This document shows, in pieces, positions 44,655-53,423 of a stretch of DNA of 64,000 nt; the first letter of the stretch is position 1; the number at the start of each line of letters is the position of its first letter. Source of the DNA: Winogradskyella wichelsiae (lineage in GTDB: Bacteria > Bacteroidota > Bacteroidia > Flavobacteriales > Flavobacteriaceae); contig NZ_JABFDJ010000002.1 of assembly GCF_013403925.1 (NCBI RefSeq), forward strand, positions 496,001 through 560,000, read 5' to 3'. The position numbers were made by a program, and so were the translations under genes. The notes below the pieces were generated by a model. The model was not told the origin of the DNA, did no database searches, and was given only the letters and a program-made list of their open reading frames with translations.

Positions 44655-45407
44655 ATGTTAAAGATCAATAATTTACACGCAAGTATAGGAGATAAGGCCA
44701 TATTAAAAGGAATAAATCTTGAAGTAAAACCAGGAGAAGTTCATGCTATTATGGGACCAAACGGTTCTGGTAAAAGTACTTTAGCTTCCGTAATTGCTGG
44801 TAAAGAAGAATACGAAGTTACTGAAGGTTCTATTTTATTAGAAAATGAAGACATCGAAGAATTAGCAGCAGAAGAGCGTGCACACAAAGGTGTTTTCTTA
44901 TCATTTCAATATCCTGTAGAAATACCTGGAGTTAGTGTAACTAATTTTATAAAAACGGCAATCAACGCCACTCGTAAAGCTAAAGGCTTAGATGACATGC
45001 CAGCTAAAGACATGTTAAAAATGATTCGTGATAAATCTGAATTATTAGAAATTGACCGTAAGTTTTTATCGCGTTCTTTAAACGAAGGCTTTTCTGGTGG
45101 AGAAAAGAAAAGAAACGAGATCTTTCAAATGGCGATGTTAGAGCCAAAGTTGGCTATTTTAGATGAAACAGATTCAGGTTTAGATATCGATGCGCTTCGT
45201 ATTGTTTCTAACGGTGTTAATAAACTAAAATCTAAAGACAACGCTGTAATTGTAATTACACACTACCAACGTTTATTAGATTATATCGTACCAGATTTTG
45301 TTCACGTTTTATTAAACGGAAAGATTGTAAAATCTGGAGGTAAAGAATTAGCACATGAGTTAGAGGCTAAAGGTTACGATTGGATTAAAGAAGAAGTAAA
45401 CGCATAA
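44655..45407 (+). CDS. sufC: Fe-S cluster assembly ATPase SufC
   Basis: 250 residues. ABC-type ATPase that drives the SufBCD scaffold. Walker [10 protein letters not shown] at about 34-42, the signature region [12 protein letters not shown] and Walker [13 protein letters not shown] are intact, and the sequence is close to the family standard in length. It lies between the lipoprotein gene and sufD. Confidence 0.97.
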   Translation: MLKINNLHASIGDKAILKGINLEVKPGEVHAIMGPNGSGKSTLASVIAGKEEYEVTEGSILLENEDIEELAAEERAHKGVFLSFQYPVEIPGVSVTNFIKTAINATRKAKGLDDMPAKDMLKMIRDKSELLEIDRKFLSRSLNEGFSGGEKKRNEIFQMAMLEPKLAILDETDSGLDIDALRIVSNGVNKLKSKDNAVIVITHYQRLLDYIVPDFVHVLLNGKIVKSGGKELAHELEAKGYDWIKEEVNA

Positions 45408-45452
45408 TTTAGTAAGTAGTAATAAGTCTATATTGAGCACAAAGCCCCTAAA

Positions 45453-45477
45453 GACTAACAACTAACGACTAACAACT
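45453..45477. repeat. Tandem 14-bp micro-repeat between sufC and sufD
   Basis: GACTAACAACT occurs at 45453-45463 and 45467-45477, separated by AAC. It lies in the 77-bp sufC-sufD spacer. No function can be assigned. Confidence 0.5.
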
Positions 45478-45484
45478 GATAAAC

Positions 45485-46798
45485 ATGAGTTTAAAAGAAA
45501 AATTAGTATCGTCATTTATGGCATTTGAGGACACAGTAGATGTGAACTCGTCAATACATGACATTCGTACTGAAGCTATAAAAACTTTTGAAGCTGAAGG
45601 ATTTCCTTCAAAGCGTCAAGAAAACTGGAAATACACATCATTAAATTCTATTTTAAAACAGGATTATAGTGTTTTTCCTAAGAGCGAAAATGCTCTTGAA
45701 TTTAAAGATGTTAAAAAATATTTTATCCATGAGATTGATTCTTATAAAATCATTTTCATAGATGGAAAATATTCATCACACCTATCTCAAACCACACATG
45801 ATGGTTTAGATGTTTGTTTGATGTCTGCAGCTTTATCTAAGCCTAAATACAAAGTAATTATAGACAACTATTTTAATAAAATAGCGACTAAAGACAGCTT
45901 ATCTTCATTGAATACTGCTTTTTCTATGGAAGGTGCTTACATCAATATCCCTAAAAACAAACTTGTAGATAAGCCTATTCAAATTATACATTTTTCAACA
46001 GGAAACGAAGCGGCAATGCTATTGCAACCTCGTAACTTAATTGTTGTGAATGAAAACGCACATGTTCAAATTATTGAGCGTCACCAAAGTTTAACAGAAA
46101 ACCCTGTTCTAACTAATAGTGTTACCGAAATATTTGCCAATAAACGTGCTATAGTAGATTATTACAAAATTCAAAATGATAAACCAAGTGCGTCATTAAT
46201 TGATAGTACTTTCATTAACCAAAAACAAGAGAGTTTAGCAAAAGTCCATACCTTTTCTTTTGGAGGTAAATTAGTTAGAAACAATCTTGAATTCTACCAA
46301 AACGGAGAGCGTATTGATTCTACAATGAAGGGTATTACCATTATTGGAGATAAGCAACACGTAGATCACAACACCTTAGTACATCATATTGAACCTAATT
46401 GCGAAAGCCACCAAGATTACAAAGGTATTTTTGATGATAGCTCTACAGGCGTATTTAATGGTAAAGTTTTGGTTGATAAATTAGCACAAAAAACAAATGC
46501 CTTTCAAGCAAACAACAATATTTTAATCAGCGACAAAGCAACTATTAATACCAAACCTCAACTTGAAATTTTTGCAGATGACGTAAAATGCTCTCACGGT
46601 TGTACTATTGGTCAATTAGATGATAGTGCAATGTTTTACTTACGCTCTCGAGGTATCCCTGAGAAAGAAGCAAAAGCATTACTAATGTTTGCATTTAGTA
46701 ATACGGTTTTAGACTCTGTAAAAATTCCAGAAATTAAAAACAGAATTACTCAGATTATAGCCAATAAATTAGGAGTAAATATTGGGTTTGATTTGTAA
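45485..46798 (+). CDS. sufD: Fe-S cluster assembly scaffold subunit SufD
   Basis: 437 residues. Paralogue of SufB that completes the scaffold. The N-terminal FPSKRQENWKYTSL and the C-terminal block with DDVKCSHGCTIGQLDDSAMFYLRSRGI contain the conserved Cys/His region. The length is normal. It is followed by a 60-bp spacer containing a strong hairpin and then sufS. Confidence 0.96.
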   Translation: MSLKEKLVSSFMAFEDTVDVNSSIHDIRTEAIKTFEAEGFPSKRQENWKYTSLNSILKQDYSVFPKSENALEFKDVKKYFIHEIDSYKIIFIDGKYSSHLSQTTHDGLDVCLMSAALSKPKYKVIIDNYFNKIATKDSLSSLNTAFSMEGAYINIPKNKLVDKPIQIIHFSTGNEAAMLLQPRNLIVVNENAHVQIIERHQSLTENPVLTNSVTEIFANKRAIVDYYKIQNDKPSASLIDSTFINQKQESLAKVHTFSFGGKLVRNNLEFYQNGERIDSTMKGITIIGDKQHVDHNTLVHHIEPNCESHQDYKGIFDDSSTGVFNGKVLVDKLAQKTNAFQANNNILISDKATINTKPQLEIFADDVKCSHGCTIGQLDDSAMFYLRSRGIPEKEAKALLMFAFSNTVLDSVKIPEIKNRITQIIANKLGVNIGFDL

Positions 46799-46808
46799 AA
46801 AGAATTCC

Positions 46809-46842
46809 AAACCTGTCTTGTTCTAACAACGCGACAGGTTTT
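46809..46842 (+). terminator. Hairpin between sufD and sufS (possible attenuator)
   Basis: AAACCTGTC (46809-46817) pairs with GACAGGTTT (46833-46841), extended by TTGTT/AACAA with a 3-nt bulge. The following sequence is only moderately T-rich, so it may be a weak terminator or a processing/stability site that tunes downstream suf expression. Confidence 0.45.
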
Positions 46843-46857
46843 ATATTTAAAGAAACT

Positions 46858-48072
46858 ATGTTCGACGTACAAAAAATAAGAAAAGACTTCCCTATCCTTA
46901 ATCGTAAGGTCAATGGAAAACCATTAATATATTTTGACAACGCTGCAACATCGCAAACACCTCAGCAAGTTATAGATGTTATTGTAGATTATTACACCAA
47001 CTACAATGCAAATATTCATAGAGGCGTTCATAGTCTAAGCCAAGAAGCAACTGATGCTTATGAGCAAGCACGTATTAAAATTCAAAAACATTTTAATGCC
47101 AAGCAACCCTACGAAATTATTTATACAGCAGGTACAACTCATAGTATTAACTTAGTTGCTAATGGATTTACTTCCCTATTACAAAAAGGTGATGAAATAA
47201 TTGTCTCGGCTTTAGAACATCACAGCAATATTGTGCCTTGGCAAATGCTTTGTGCACGTACTGGAGCAGAATTAAAAGTTATTCCTATGAATGAGGATGG
47301 TGAATTAATACTATCTGATTTCGATGAGCTTTTAAATAAAAACACAAAATTAGTTTTTGTAAACCATATCTCTAACGCTTTAGGAACTATAAACCCTATT
47401 GAATATATTATAGAGAAAGCACACTCAGTCGGTGCTGCTGTATTAGTTGATGGCGCCCAATCTTGTCCACATTTAAAACCAGACGTTCAAGCTTTAGATG
47501 TTGATTTTTATGTTTGTTCTGCACACAAAATTTGCGGACCAACAGGAGTTGGAATGCTTTATGGAAAAGAAGAATGGCTTAATAAACTTCCTCCTTATCA
47601 AGGAGGTGGAGAAATGATTGCTGAAGTTACTTTCGAGAAAACAACTTACGCAGGTTTACCACATAAATTTGAAGCAGGAACACCGAATATCTGTGGTGGT
47701 ATTGCCTTTGGAGCCGCTTTAGACTATATGAATCGTATTGGTTTTGAGCAAATTGCTAAATACGAAAACGAACTTTTAGCATACGGAACAGAGCAATTAC
47801 TAAAAATTGAAGCTTTAAAAATTTATGGAACCGCAAAAGAAAAAACATCTGTTATTTCATTTAATGTTGGCTCCATTCACCCTTATGATATTGGTACTAT
47901 TTTAGATAAAATGGGAATTGCTGTACGTACTGGTCACCATTGCGCACAACCTATTATGGATTTCTATAAAATTCCAGGAACCATCAGAGCTTCTTTTATG
48001 TTTTATAATACAAAAGAAGAAATTGACACTTTTATTGTTGCGCTAAAAAAAGCAATTATGATGCTCTCTTAG
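46858..48072 (+). CDS. sufS: Cysteine desulfurase SufS
   Basis: 404 residues. PLP enzyme that supplies sulfur from cysteine for Fe-S assembly. The PLP lysine is Lys224 in SAHKICGPTG and the persulfide Cys is Cys362 in TGHHCAQPIMDF, placing it in the SufS/CsdA type II group. It works with SufE, encoded 0.9 kb downstream. The gene order continues the suf cluster. Confidence 0.97.
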   Translation: MFDVQKIRKDFPILNRKVNGKPLIYFDNAATSQTPQQVIDVIVDYYTNYNANIHRGVHSLSQEATDAYEQARIKIQKHFNAKQPYEIIYTAGTTHSINLVANGFTSLLQKGDEIIVSALEHHSNIVPWQMLCARTGAELKVIPMNEDGELILSDFDELLNKNTKLVFVNHISNALGTINPIEYIIEKAHSVGAAVLVDGAQSCPHLKPDVQALDVDFYVCSAHKICGPTGVGMLYGKEEWLNKLPPYQGGGEMIAEVTFEKTTYAGLPHKFEAGTPNICGGIAFGAALDYMNRIGFEQIAKYENELLAYGTEQLLKIEALKIYGTAKEKTSVISFNVGSIHPYDIGTILDKMGIAVRTGHHCAQPIMDFYKIPGTIRASFMFYNTKEEIDTFIVALKKAIMMLS

Positions 48073-48117
48073 ACTTTGGCATTAAAAGTGTAACTTAAAC
48101 CGTTAAACACTTAATAG

Positions 48118-48942
48118 ATGAAATTTTTACTTAGTTTCCTTACTCTTATACTAACATTTAGTTCTTGTGATTCGTCCAAAAAAACGATAGAATCTAACCT
48201 AGAAATGCAAAAAGATATACTTTCAGAAACCTACAACATAACTCAAGTTGGCTCTAATGATAATATTTCTACTGAAATAACATTATCTTTTGATCAGGCA
48301 ACCAATAAAGTTACAGGTTTTGCTGGCTGTAATAGCTTCTTTGGCGCTTATAGTATTCAAGATAATACAATTAAATTTAGCAATATTGCAGCTTCAAAAA
48401 AATTCTGTCCTAATGAAATCGGTACTATAGAAAATCATTTTCTAAAAGCACTTAACACTACAACTCATTATTCAATTAAAGATAACACCATTACTTTATC
48501 TGATAATGAAAGTACATTAATTAAAGGGGCTACGCAACCAGTTGTTCCAAACAAAAATGATCAAGTTAATTACAAAACTAAACTTGAAGTTACCTACAAA
48601 ACTTTTTCTAGAACTTCATTTGACTTTATTCTCATATCAGAATCTAGAATTTTAACTTCTAAAGATAAAGGCCTTCAAAATACAATTACAAATAAAACTG
48701 AAAGTAACGATTGGAAAGAAATCGATGCTTTAATTGAGGCAATAGATCTAAATACTATTTCAAAATTAAAACCGCCATCTACCAAACATCAATATGATGG
48801 AGCTGCACATACAACTTTAGCTATAATTATTGGTGACACAGAATACATGACACCTACTTTTGACCAAGGTAACCCACCACAGGCTATTAAAGATTTAGTT
48901 AATAAAGTGTTATCCATAAAAGAAAAACTAGCAAAGCAATAG
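48118..48942 (+). CDS. META-domain lipoprotein in the suf cluster
   Basis: 274 residues. The lipobox TFSSC gives lipidated Cys17. A META (HslJ-like) domain spans about 38-140 with KVTGFAGCNSFFGAYSI and IAASKKFCPNE, including the paired Cys common in this family. The second half (about 150-274) is a beta-rich region I do not recognise. META proteins are outer-membrane or periplasmic and have been linked to heat-shock and antibiotic tolerance. It is the second envelope lipoprotein placed among suf genes. Confidence 0.85.
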   Translation: MKFLLSFLTLILTFSSCDSSKKTIESNLEMQKDILSETYNITQVGSNDNISTEITLSFDQATNKVTGFAGCNSFFGAYSIQDNTIKFSNIAASKKFCPNEIGTIENHFLKALNTTTHYSIKDNTITLSDNESTLIKGATQPVVPNKNDQVNYKTKLEVTYKTFSRTSFDFILISESRILTSKDKGLQNTITNKTESNDWKEIDALIEAIDLNTISKLKPPSTKHQYDGAAHTTLAIIIGDTEYMTPTFDQGNPPQAIKDLVNKVLSIKEKLAKQ

Positions 48943-48950
48943 CGATTTTG

Positions 48951-48958
48951 TAATTTTG
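48951..48958 (+). promoter_or_regulatory. Internal -7 promoter element before sufE
   Basis: TAATTTTG (TAnnTTTG), 17 bp before the sufE ATG. It suggests that the distal suf genes can be expressed separately. Confidence 0.5.
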
Positions 48959-48975
48959 CAATAAACAATGAGACT

Positions 48976-49398
48976 ATGACTATTGAAGAAGTACAAAACG
49001 AAATTATTGAAGAGTTTTCTATGTTTGAAGATTGGGAGGAACGTTACCAATACATGATAGACTTAGGTAAAGACTTACCACTAATAGAAGAAAAATATAA
49101 GACCGAAGATAATATCATTAAAGGTTGCCAAAGTAGAGTTTGGGTACATGCCAATATGGAAGACGATAAAATAAACTTTAGCGCAGACAGTGACGCCATT
49201 ATTACAAAGGGTATCATTGCCATATTGATCAGAGTATTTTCTAATCAGCATCCTAAAGCTATTCTTGATGCAAATACTGATTTCATTGATAAAATAGGCT
49301 TAAAAGAGCACTTATCTCCAACAAGAGCTAATGGTCTTGTAAGCATGATAAAACAACTAAAAATGTACGCTATTGCGTACCAAACACAATTAAGTTAA
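48976..49398 (+). CDS. sufE: Sulfur acceptor SufE
   Basis: 140 residues. It accepts persulfide sulfur from SufS on Cys51 within GCQSRVWV and delivers it to SufBCD. The N-terminal helix FEDWEERYQYMIDLGKDLP is typical, and the length and Cys position match E. coli SufE. Confidence 0.96.
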   Translation: MTIEEVQNEIIEEFSMFEDWEERYQYMIDLGKDLPLIEEKYKTEDNIIKGCQSRVWVHANMEDDKINFSADSDAIITKGIIAILIRVFSNQHPKAILDANTDFIDKIGLKEHLSPTRANGLVSMIKQLKMYAIAYQTQLS

Positions 49399-49469
49399 GA
49401 CATTTGTTATCATCTCATTAAACTGAGAGCCTTTAAAGAACATATATCTTAACATCTAAACAGCAAATT

Positions 49470-49796
49470 ATGAGCGATACAACCGTAAATACAGATACAT
49501 TAGGAGAAAAAATATTACGCGTTATAAAAACGATCTATGATCCAGAAATACCTGTAGACATCTACGAATTAGGATTAATCTATGATGTATTTGTAAATGA
49601 AGATTATGAAGTAAAAATCTTAATGACTTTAACAACACCTAACTGTCCGGTTGCAGAAACTTTACCTTTGGAAGTTGAAGAAAAAGTAAAATCTATTAAT
49701 GAAGTTAAAGATGCAGAAGTAGAAATTACTTTCGATCCACCATGGTCTCAAGAGTTAATGAGCGAAGAAGCCAAGTTAGAGCTTGGAATGCTTTAA
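49470..49796 (+). CDS. SufT-like (DUF59/MIP18 family) Fe-S assembly protein
   Basis: 108 residues. The MIP18 fold shows DPEIPVDIYELGLIYDV, the conserved Cys in TTPNCPVAETLP, and VEITFDPPWSQELMSEEAK. Homologues act in Fe-S cluster maturation or carriage. It sits 71 bp after sufE and 13 bp before the ABC exporter gene. It could be called sufT, though that name is used for related but distinct proteins. Confidence 0.9.
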   Translation: MSDTTVNTDTLGEKILRVIKTIYDPEIPVDIYELGLIYDVFVNEDYEVKILMTLTTPNCPVAETLPLEVEEKVKSINEVKDAEVEITFDPPWSQELMSEEAKLELGML

Positions 49797-49809
49797 TTAT
49801 AATTTATAA

Positions 49810-51645
49810 ATGCCAAGAAGACATTTTACATCATTAAAAGACGATAAGAAAACTAATTTCAAATCGTCTTTTAATGCTTTAGTATATATTCCTCGATTTT
49901 TTAAAGAAATTTGGAAAGTCAACAAAGGCCTATTTCTTCTATCTGCATTCTGTAGATTAATAGGTGCTGTACTTCCTGTTATTATTTTATGGATAGGAAA
50001 ACTGATTGTAGATGAAATTATCTTACAAATCTCATTAGACAATCCAGATTATTACACACTTTGGACTTATGTTGGGACGGAATTTGGTCTAATTATTCTT
50101 TCCGATTTAGTGAGCAGAGCTATTTCATTAACCGATGGTTTGCTTGGTGATGAATACAATATAACCAGCTCTATCACTATTATAAAAAAGACCAATCAAA
50201 TAAATATTAGTTTATTAGAAGATTCTGAATTTTACGATAAATTAGAACGTGCCAGAACACAAACCAACGGTCGGGTTGGGCTTATGTCTAACGTGCTTTC
50301 TCAAGTACAAAGCGGCATTTCTATCGCGACACTTATTGCGGGTTTAATTTATTTTGAACCGTATTTAATTATTCTATTAGTTCTAAGTATTATTCCTTCA
50401 TTTATAAACGAGGTACGCTTTAGCCAACAACAATATTCATTGGCACGAAGTTGGACTTCAGAACGCAGAGAACTCGATTATTTACGCTTTATAGGTGCTA
50501 ACGATAAAACAGCAAAAGAAATAAAGCTTTTTGGCTTAACGGACTTTATTGTAAATCGTTTTCAAAACCTATCCGAAGAATATTACCAGCTCAACAAAAC
50601 ACTAGCCATTAAACGTTCTGCTCTTGGTTTTCTATTTAACGTTTTAGGTTCTATTAGTTATTACGGAGCTTATGTGTTTATTATCTATCGGGTACTTTCA
50701 GGAGCAATAACCTTGGGTGAATTAACCTTTTTATCGGGTGCATTTAACCGCTTAATGAAGAATTTGCAAGACTTCTTTTCTAAATTTACACGTATTTCGG
50801 AAAGCGCCTTATATCTTAAGGATTATTTTGATTTTATTGATATTTCAATCGTTTCGAAAGCAAAAGAAGATATTAAATTACCAAAACATATTAAAAAAGG
50901 CTTTGAATTTAAAGGTGTTCATTTCGCTTATCCTAATTCTGATAATGAAATTCTAAAGGGAATCACCTTCACTTTAAAAGCAGGCGAAAAACTTGCATTT
51001 GTAGGTCAGAATGGAGCAGGAAAAACCACATTAATTAAATTATTACTTCGCTTTTACGAACCCACTTCAGGTGAAATATTATTAGACGGCGTTAATATTA
51101 ACCGTTTCAACATAGCCGAATATCAAGAATATTTTGGTGTTATTTTTCAAGATTTCTTTAGATATGAATTTACTGTAAAAGAAAATATAGCCGTCGGAAA
51201 CATCAACGAAATAGAGAACCAAACTAAAATTGAAAATGCTGCGGAACTAAGTTTAGCTAACGATGTTGTTAAAGAATTAAAAAAAGGTTATAATCAGCAG
51301 CTAGGAAAACGCTTTTTTAACGGACAGGAATTATCTGGAGGACAATGGCAAAAAGTAGCCTTAGCAAGAGCATACATGAAAAATGCCGAAGTTATGGTTT
51401 TAGATGAACCTACTTCTGCTTTAGATGCAAGAGCAGAAAGCGACGTTTTTGAACGTTTTATTGGTTTAACCGAAGGCAAAACTAGTATTATTATTTCGCA
51501 TCGATTCAGCACCGTTCGTCAAGCCAATCGAATTTTAGTTTTAGAACACGGTAAAGCTTTAGAAATTGGAACCCATGAAGAACTCATGAAAAACAAAAAC
51601 CTGTATGCTGAATTGTTTACACTACAAGCAGAAGGCTATCAATAA
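49810..51645 (+). CDS. ABC exporter, fused membrane and ATPase domains
   Basis: 611 residues: a six-helix transmembrane domain (about 20-330) followed by a nucleotide-binding domain with Walker A GQNGAGKTT, Q-loop FGVIFQDFFRYEF, signature LSGGQWQK and Walker B VMVLDEPTSALD, then the His switch ISHRFSTV. It is a half-transporter that works as a dimer. The substrate is unknown. It starts 13 bp after the SufT-like gene. It may simply be co-transcribed, or it may export a sulfur/Fe-related product in the manner of Atm1-type exporters, which is speculative. Confidence 0.92.
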   Translation: MPRRHFTSLKDDKKTNFKSSFNALVYIPRFFKEIWKVNKGLFLLSAFCRLIGAVLPVIILWIGKLIVDEIILQISLDNPDYYTLWTYVGTEFGLIILSDLVSRAISLTDGLLGDEYNITSSITIIKKTNQINISLLEDSEFYDKLERARTQTNGRVGLMSNVLSQVQSGISIATLIAGLIYFEPYLIILLVLSIIPSFINEVRFSQQQYSLARSWTSERRELDYLRFIGANDKTAKEIKLFGLTDFIVNRFQNLSEEYYQLNKTLAIKRSALGFLFNVLGSISYYGAYVFIIYRVLSGAITLGELTFLSGAFNRLMKNLQDFFSKFTRISESALYLKDYFDFIDISIVSKAKEDIKLPKHIKKGFEFKGVHFAYPNSDNEILKGITFTLKAGEKLAFVGQNGAGKTTLIKLLLRFYEPTSGEILLDGVNINRFNIAEYQEYFGVIFQDFFRYEFTVKENIAVGNINEIENQTKIENAAELSLANDVVKELKKGYNQQLGKRFFNGQELSGGQWQKVALARAYMKNAEVMVLDEPTSALDARAESDVFERFIGLTEGKTSIIISHRFSTVRQANRILVLEHGKALEIGTHEELMKNKNLYAELFTLQAEGYQ

Positions 51646-51663
51646 AATAATTACCTTTAAATT

Positions 51664-52170
51664 ATGGCAGAAGACATTATAAATAGAGTTGCAAGTAGCA
51701 AACTAAGAGTTATAGATTTAGAAGATTATTACCCTAAAGGGAAACGTGTTCTTTTTGATATCAAAGATTGGCTATTGGAAGGCTTTGTACTTCGTGAAAA
51801 AGAATTTAGAGCTTATGTTGCAGCACAAGATTGGTCGCAATACCAAGATTGTTTTGTTGCCTTGCATTGCTCTACGGATGCTATTGTACCAGATTGGGCA
51901 TATATGCTTATCGCTATAGAATTAGAAACCTACAGTCAACAAACTATCATAGGAACTTTAGATGAATTAGAATCTTTACTTTACGCTCATATTATTTCTA
52001 ACTTAGATGTTTCAGAATATGAAGGGTTTCCGGTGATTATTAAAGGCTGTTCTAATAAACCTGTACCATCAAATGCTTTAGTGCTACTTTCTCAAAAGTT
52101 AAAACCAATTGCTAGGTCTATTATGTTTGGTGAAGCTTGCTCTGCAGTTCCTTTATATAAGAAGCGATAG
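51664..52170 (+). CDS. DUF2480 family protein
   Basis: 168 residues, soluble, no signal peptide. It matches the Bacteroidota family DUF2480 (IINRVASSKLRVIDLEDYYPKGKRVLFDIKDWL, VPDWAYMLIA, IKGCSNKPVP) and has four Cys (DCFVALHC, KGC, EAC) that could bind a metal or cluster. The family is usually found next to suf genes, as here, 18 bp after the ABC exporter gene. Its function is unknown; a role in Fe-S assembly is suggested by location only. Confidence 0.88.
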   Translation: MAEDIINRVASSKLRVIDLEDYYPKGKRVLFDIKDWLLEGFVLREKEFRAYVAAQDWSQYQDCFVALHCSTDAIVPDWAYMLIAIELETYSQQTIIGTLDELESLLYAHIISNLDVSEYEGFPVIIKGCSNKPVPSNALVLLSQKLKPIARSIMFGEACSAVPLYKKR

Positions 52171-52213
52171 AACATAAGAAAATCATAAAATTTTATTAAA
52201 ATCTATTTTTACA

Positions 52214-52245
52214 TTGGCTTACTAAATGAAAACAAAATAATTTTG
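52214..52245 (+). promoter_or_regulatory. Promoter of the DUF3078 gene
   Basis: TTG (52214-52216), a 21-bp spacer and TAATTTTG (52238-52245) approximate the Bacteroidota promoter. It leaves a long leader of about 160 nt before the gene at 52412. The leader contains a 21-codon reading frame (52263-52328) without other support. Confidence 0.5.
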
Positions 52246-52411
52246 CACCTTGAAATATAAAAATGACGAAGCATTGTCTACTAGACTATTTCAAAATAGG
52301 TATAGCATTAAATGAATATGAATTGTGACTTCACATAATAAGTTGTGTCAAACAATAGAGTAATTTAATTAATGTAACCTAAAACACTAAAAAATTAAAA
52401 TTTACCTTATT

Positions 52412-53347
52412 ATGAATATCAACAAGAAATTATTTTTATCAGCATCATTAATGCTTGCCGTTAGCTTTGGTTTTTCGCAAACAAAAGAAGAATTACAAGC
52501 TCAAAAAGCTGAAAAACAAGCTGAAGCAAACAAGTTTCAAAGTGAGGCAAATGCTATACAAAAACAAATCGATGCTTTACCAGGTTGGAGAGTAGGTGCT
52601 TTTGGTACTATTGGTGGTAGCTTATCTGAATTTAATGATTGGTATTCTCAAGGAACACCAAATAACAGTTCGGGAAATATTGGTATTTCTTTTAATGCCT
52701 TTGCTAACAAAATTGAAGATAAATATTTTTGGAGAAACGCTTTAACTGCAAATTTTGCATGGGTAAAATTAGATGACAAAGATGACCCAGAAGATAGTGA
52801 TTCTTTTGAATCTACTACAGATGTCTTTAATATTTCTTCTCTTTACGGATATAAGTTAACTGAAAAGATTGCTGTATCTGGATTAGGTGAGTACAGAACA
52901 ACAGTATTAGACAACTTTAATGACCCAGGATATCTAGACCTAGGTATTGGTGCAACTTGGACACCTATTGAAAATCTAATCGTAGTGGTTCATCCATTAA
53001 ACTACAACTTTGTTTTTGCTAGTGATGATACTATTTTTGAATCTTCTTTAGGTGCTAAAATTGTAGCAGACTATACAAGACAAATTGGTGCTATTCATTT
53101 TAAAACAAACTTATCTGCATTCCAAAGCTATGAGTCTTCTAATTTATCTAACGTAACTTGGACGAACTCTTTTAGCTATAAATTATGGAAAATGATTGGT
53201 GTTGGTTTTGACTTTGGTTTACGTAGTAATAAACAAGAAGCTTTAGATTATTCTGTTAATACTTTAGGTAACGTCACTGAAACTTTTGATTCTGTAGATA
53301 ACAAATTACAATCTTACTATACTGTTGGTTTAACGTATGCGTTTTAA
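52412..53347 (+). CDS. DUF3078 outer-membrane-type protein
   Basis: 311 residues. Signal peptide (cleaved after GFSQ, about 23), then a short coiled coil (ELQAQKAEKQAEANKFQSEANAIQKQIDAL, about 26-55), then a beta-rich region of alternating strands (GWRVGAFGTIGGSLSEFNDW onward) ending in an aromatic strand (YYTVGLTYAF), typical of an outer-membrane barrel. The DUF3078 family is common in Bacteroidota and of unknown function. It has its own promoter and terminator. Confidence 0.88.
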   Translation: MNINKKLFLSASLMLAVSFGFSQTKEELQAQKAEKQAEANKFQSEANAIQKQIDALPGWRVGAFGTIGGSLSEFNDWYSQGTPNNSSGNIGISFNAFANKIEDKYFWRNALTANFAWVKLDDKDDPEDSDSFESTTDVFNISSLYGYKLTEKIAVSGLGEYRTTVLDNFNDPGYLDLGIGATWTPIENLIVVVHPLNYNFVFASDDTIFESSLGAKIVADYTRQIGAIHFKTNLSAFQSYESSNLSNVTWTNSFSYKLWKMIGVGFDFGLRSNKQEALDYSVNTLGNVTETFDSVDNKLQSYYTVGLTYAF

Positions 53348-53367
53348 CAACATCTTTTTATAAAATT

Positions 53368-53406
53368 AAAAAGCCTGTCTAAATGTGATTTAAACAGGCT
53401 TTTTTA
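53368..53406. terminator. Bidirectional intrinsic terminator
   Basis: A 14-bp stem with one mismatch (53371-53384 with 53388-53401), core AAGCCTGT / ACAGGCTT, 3-nt loop, then a T-tract. It lies between the DUF3078 gene and convergent PBP1A. Confidence 0.88.
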
Positions 53407-53423
53407 TGTCGTTATAATGAACT

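Noticed and set aside
19629-52310. Similarity between the leader at 52286-52310 and the start of the TPR regulator gene at about 19629-19655 (shared core AAAATAGGTAT)
   Set aside because: About 18 of 20 matching AT-rich bases is expected by chance many times over in a 64-kb window searched against itself, and the surrounding sequence does not align.
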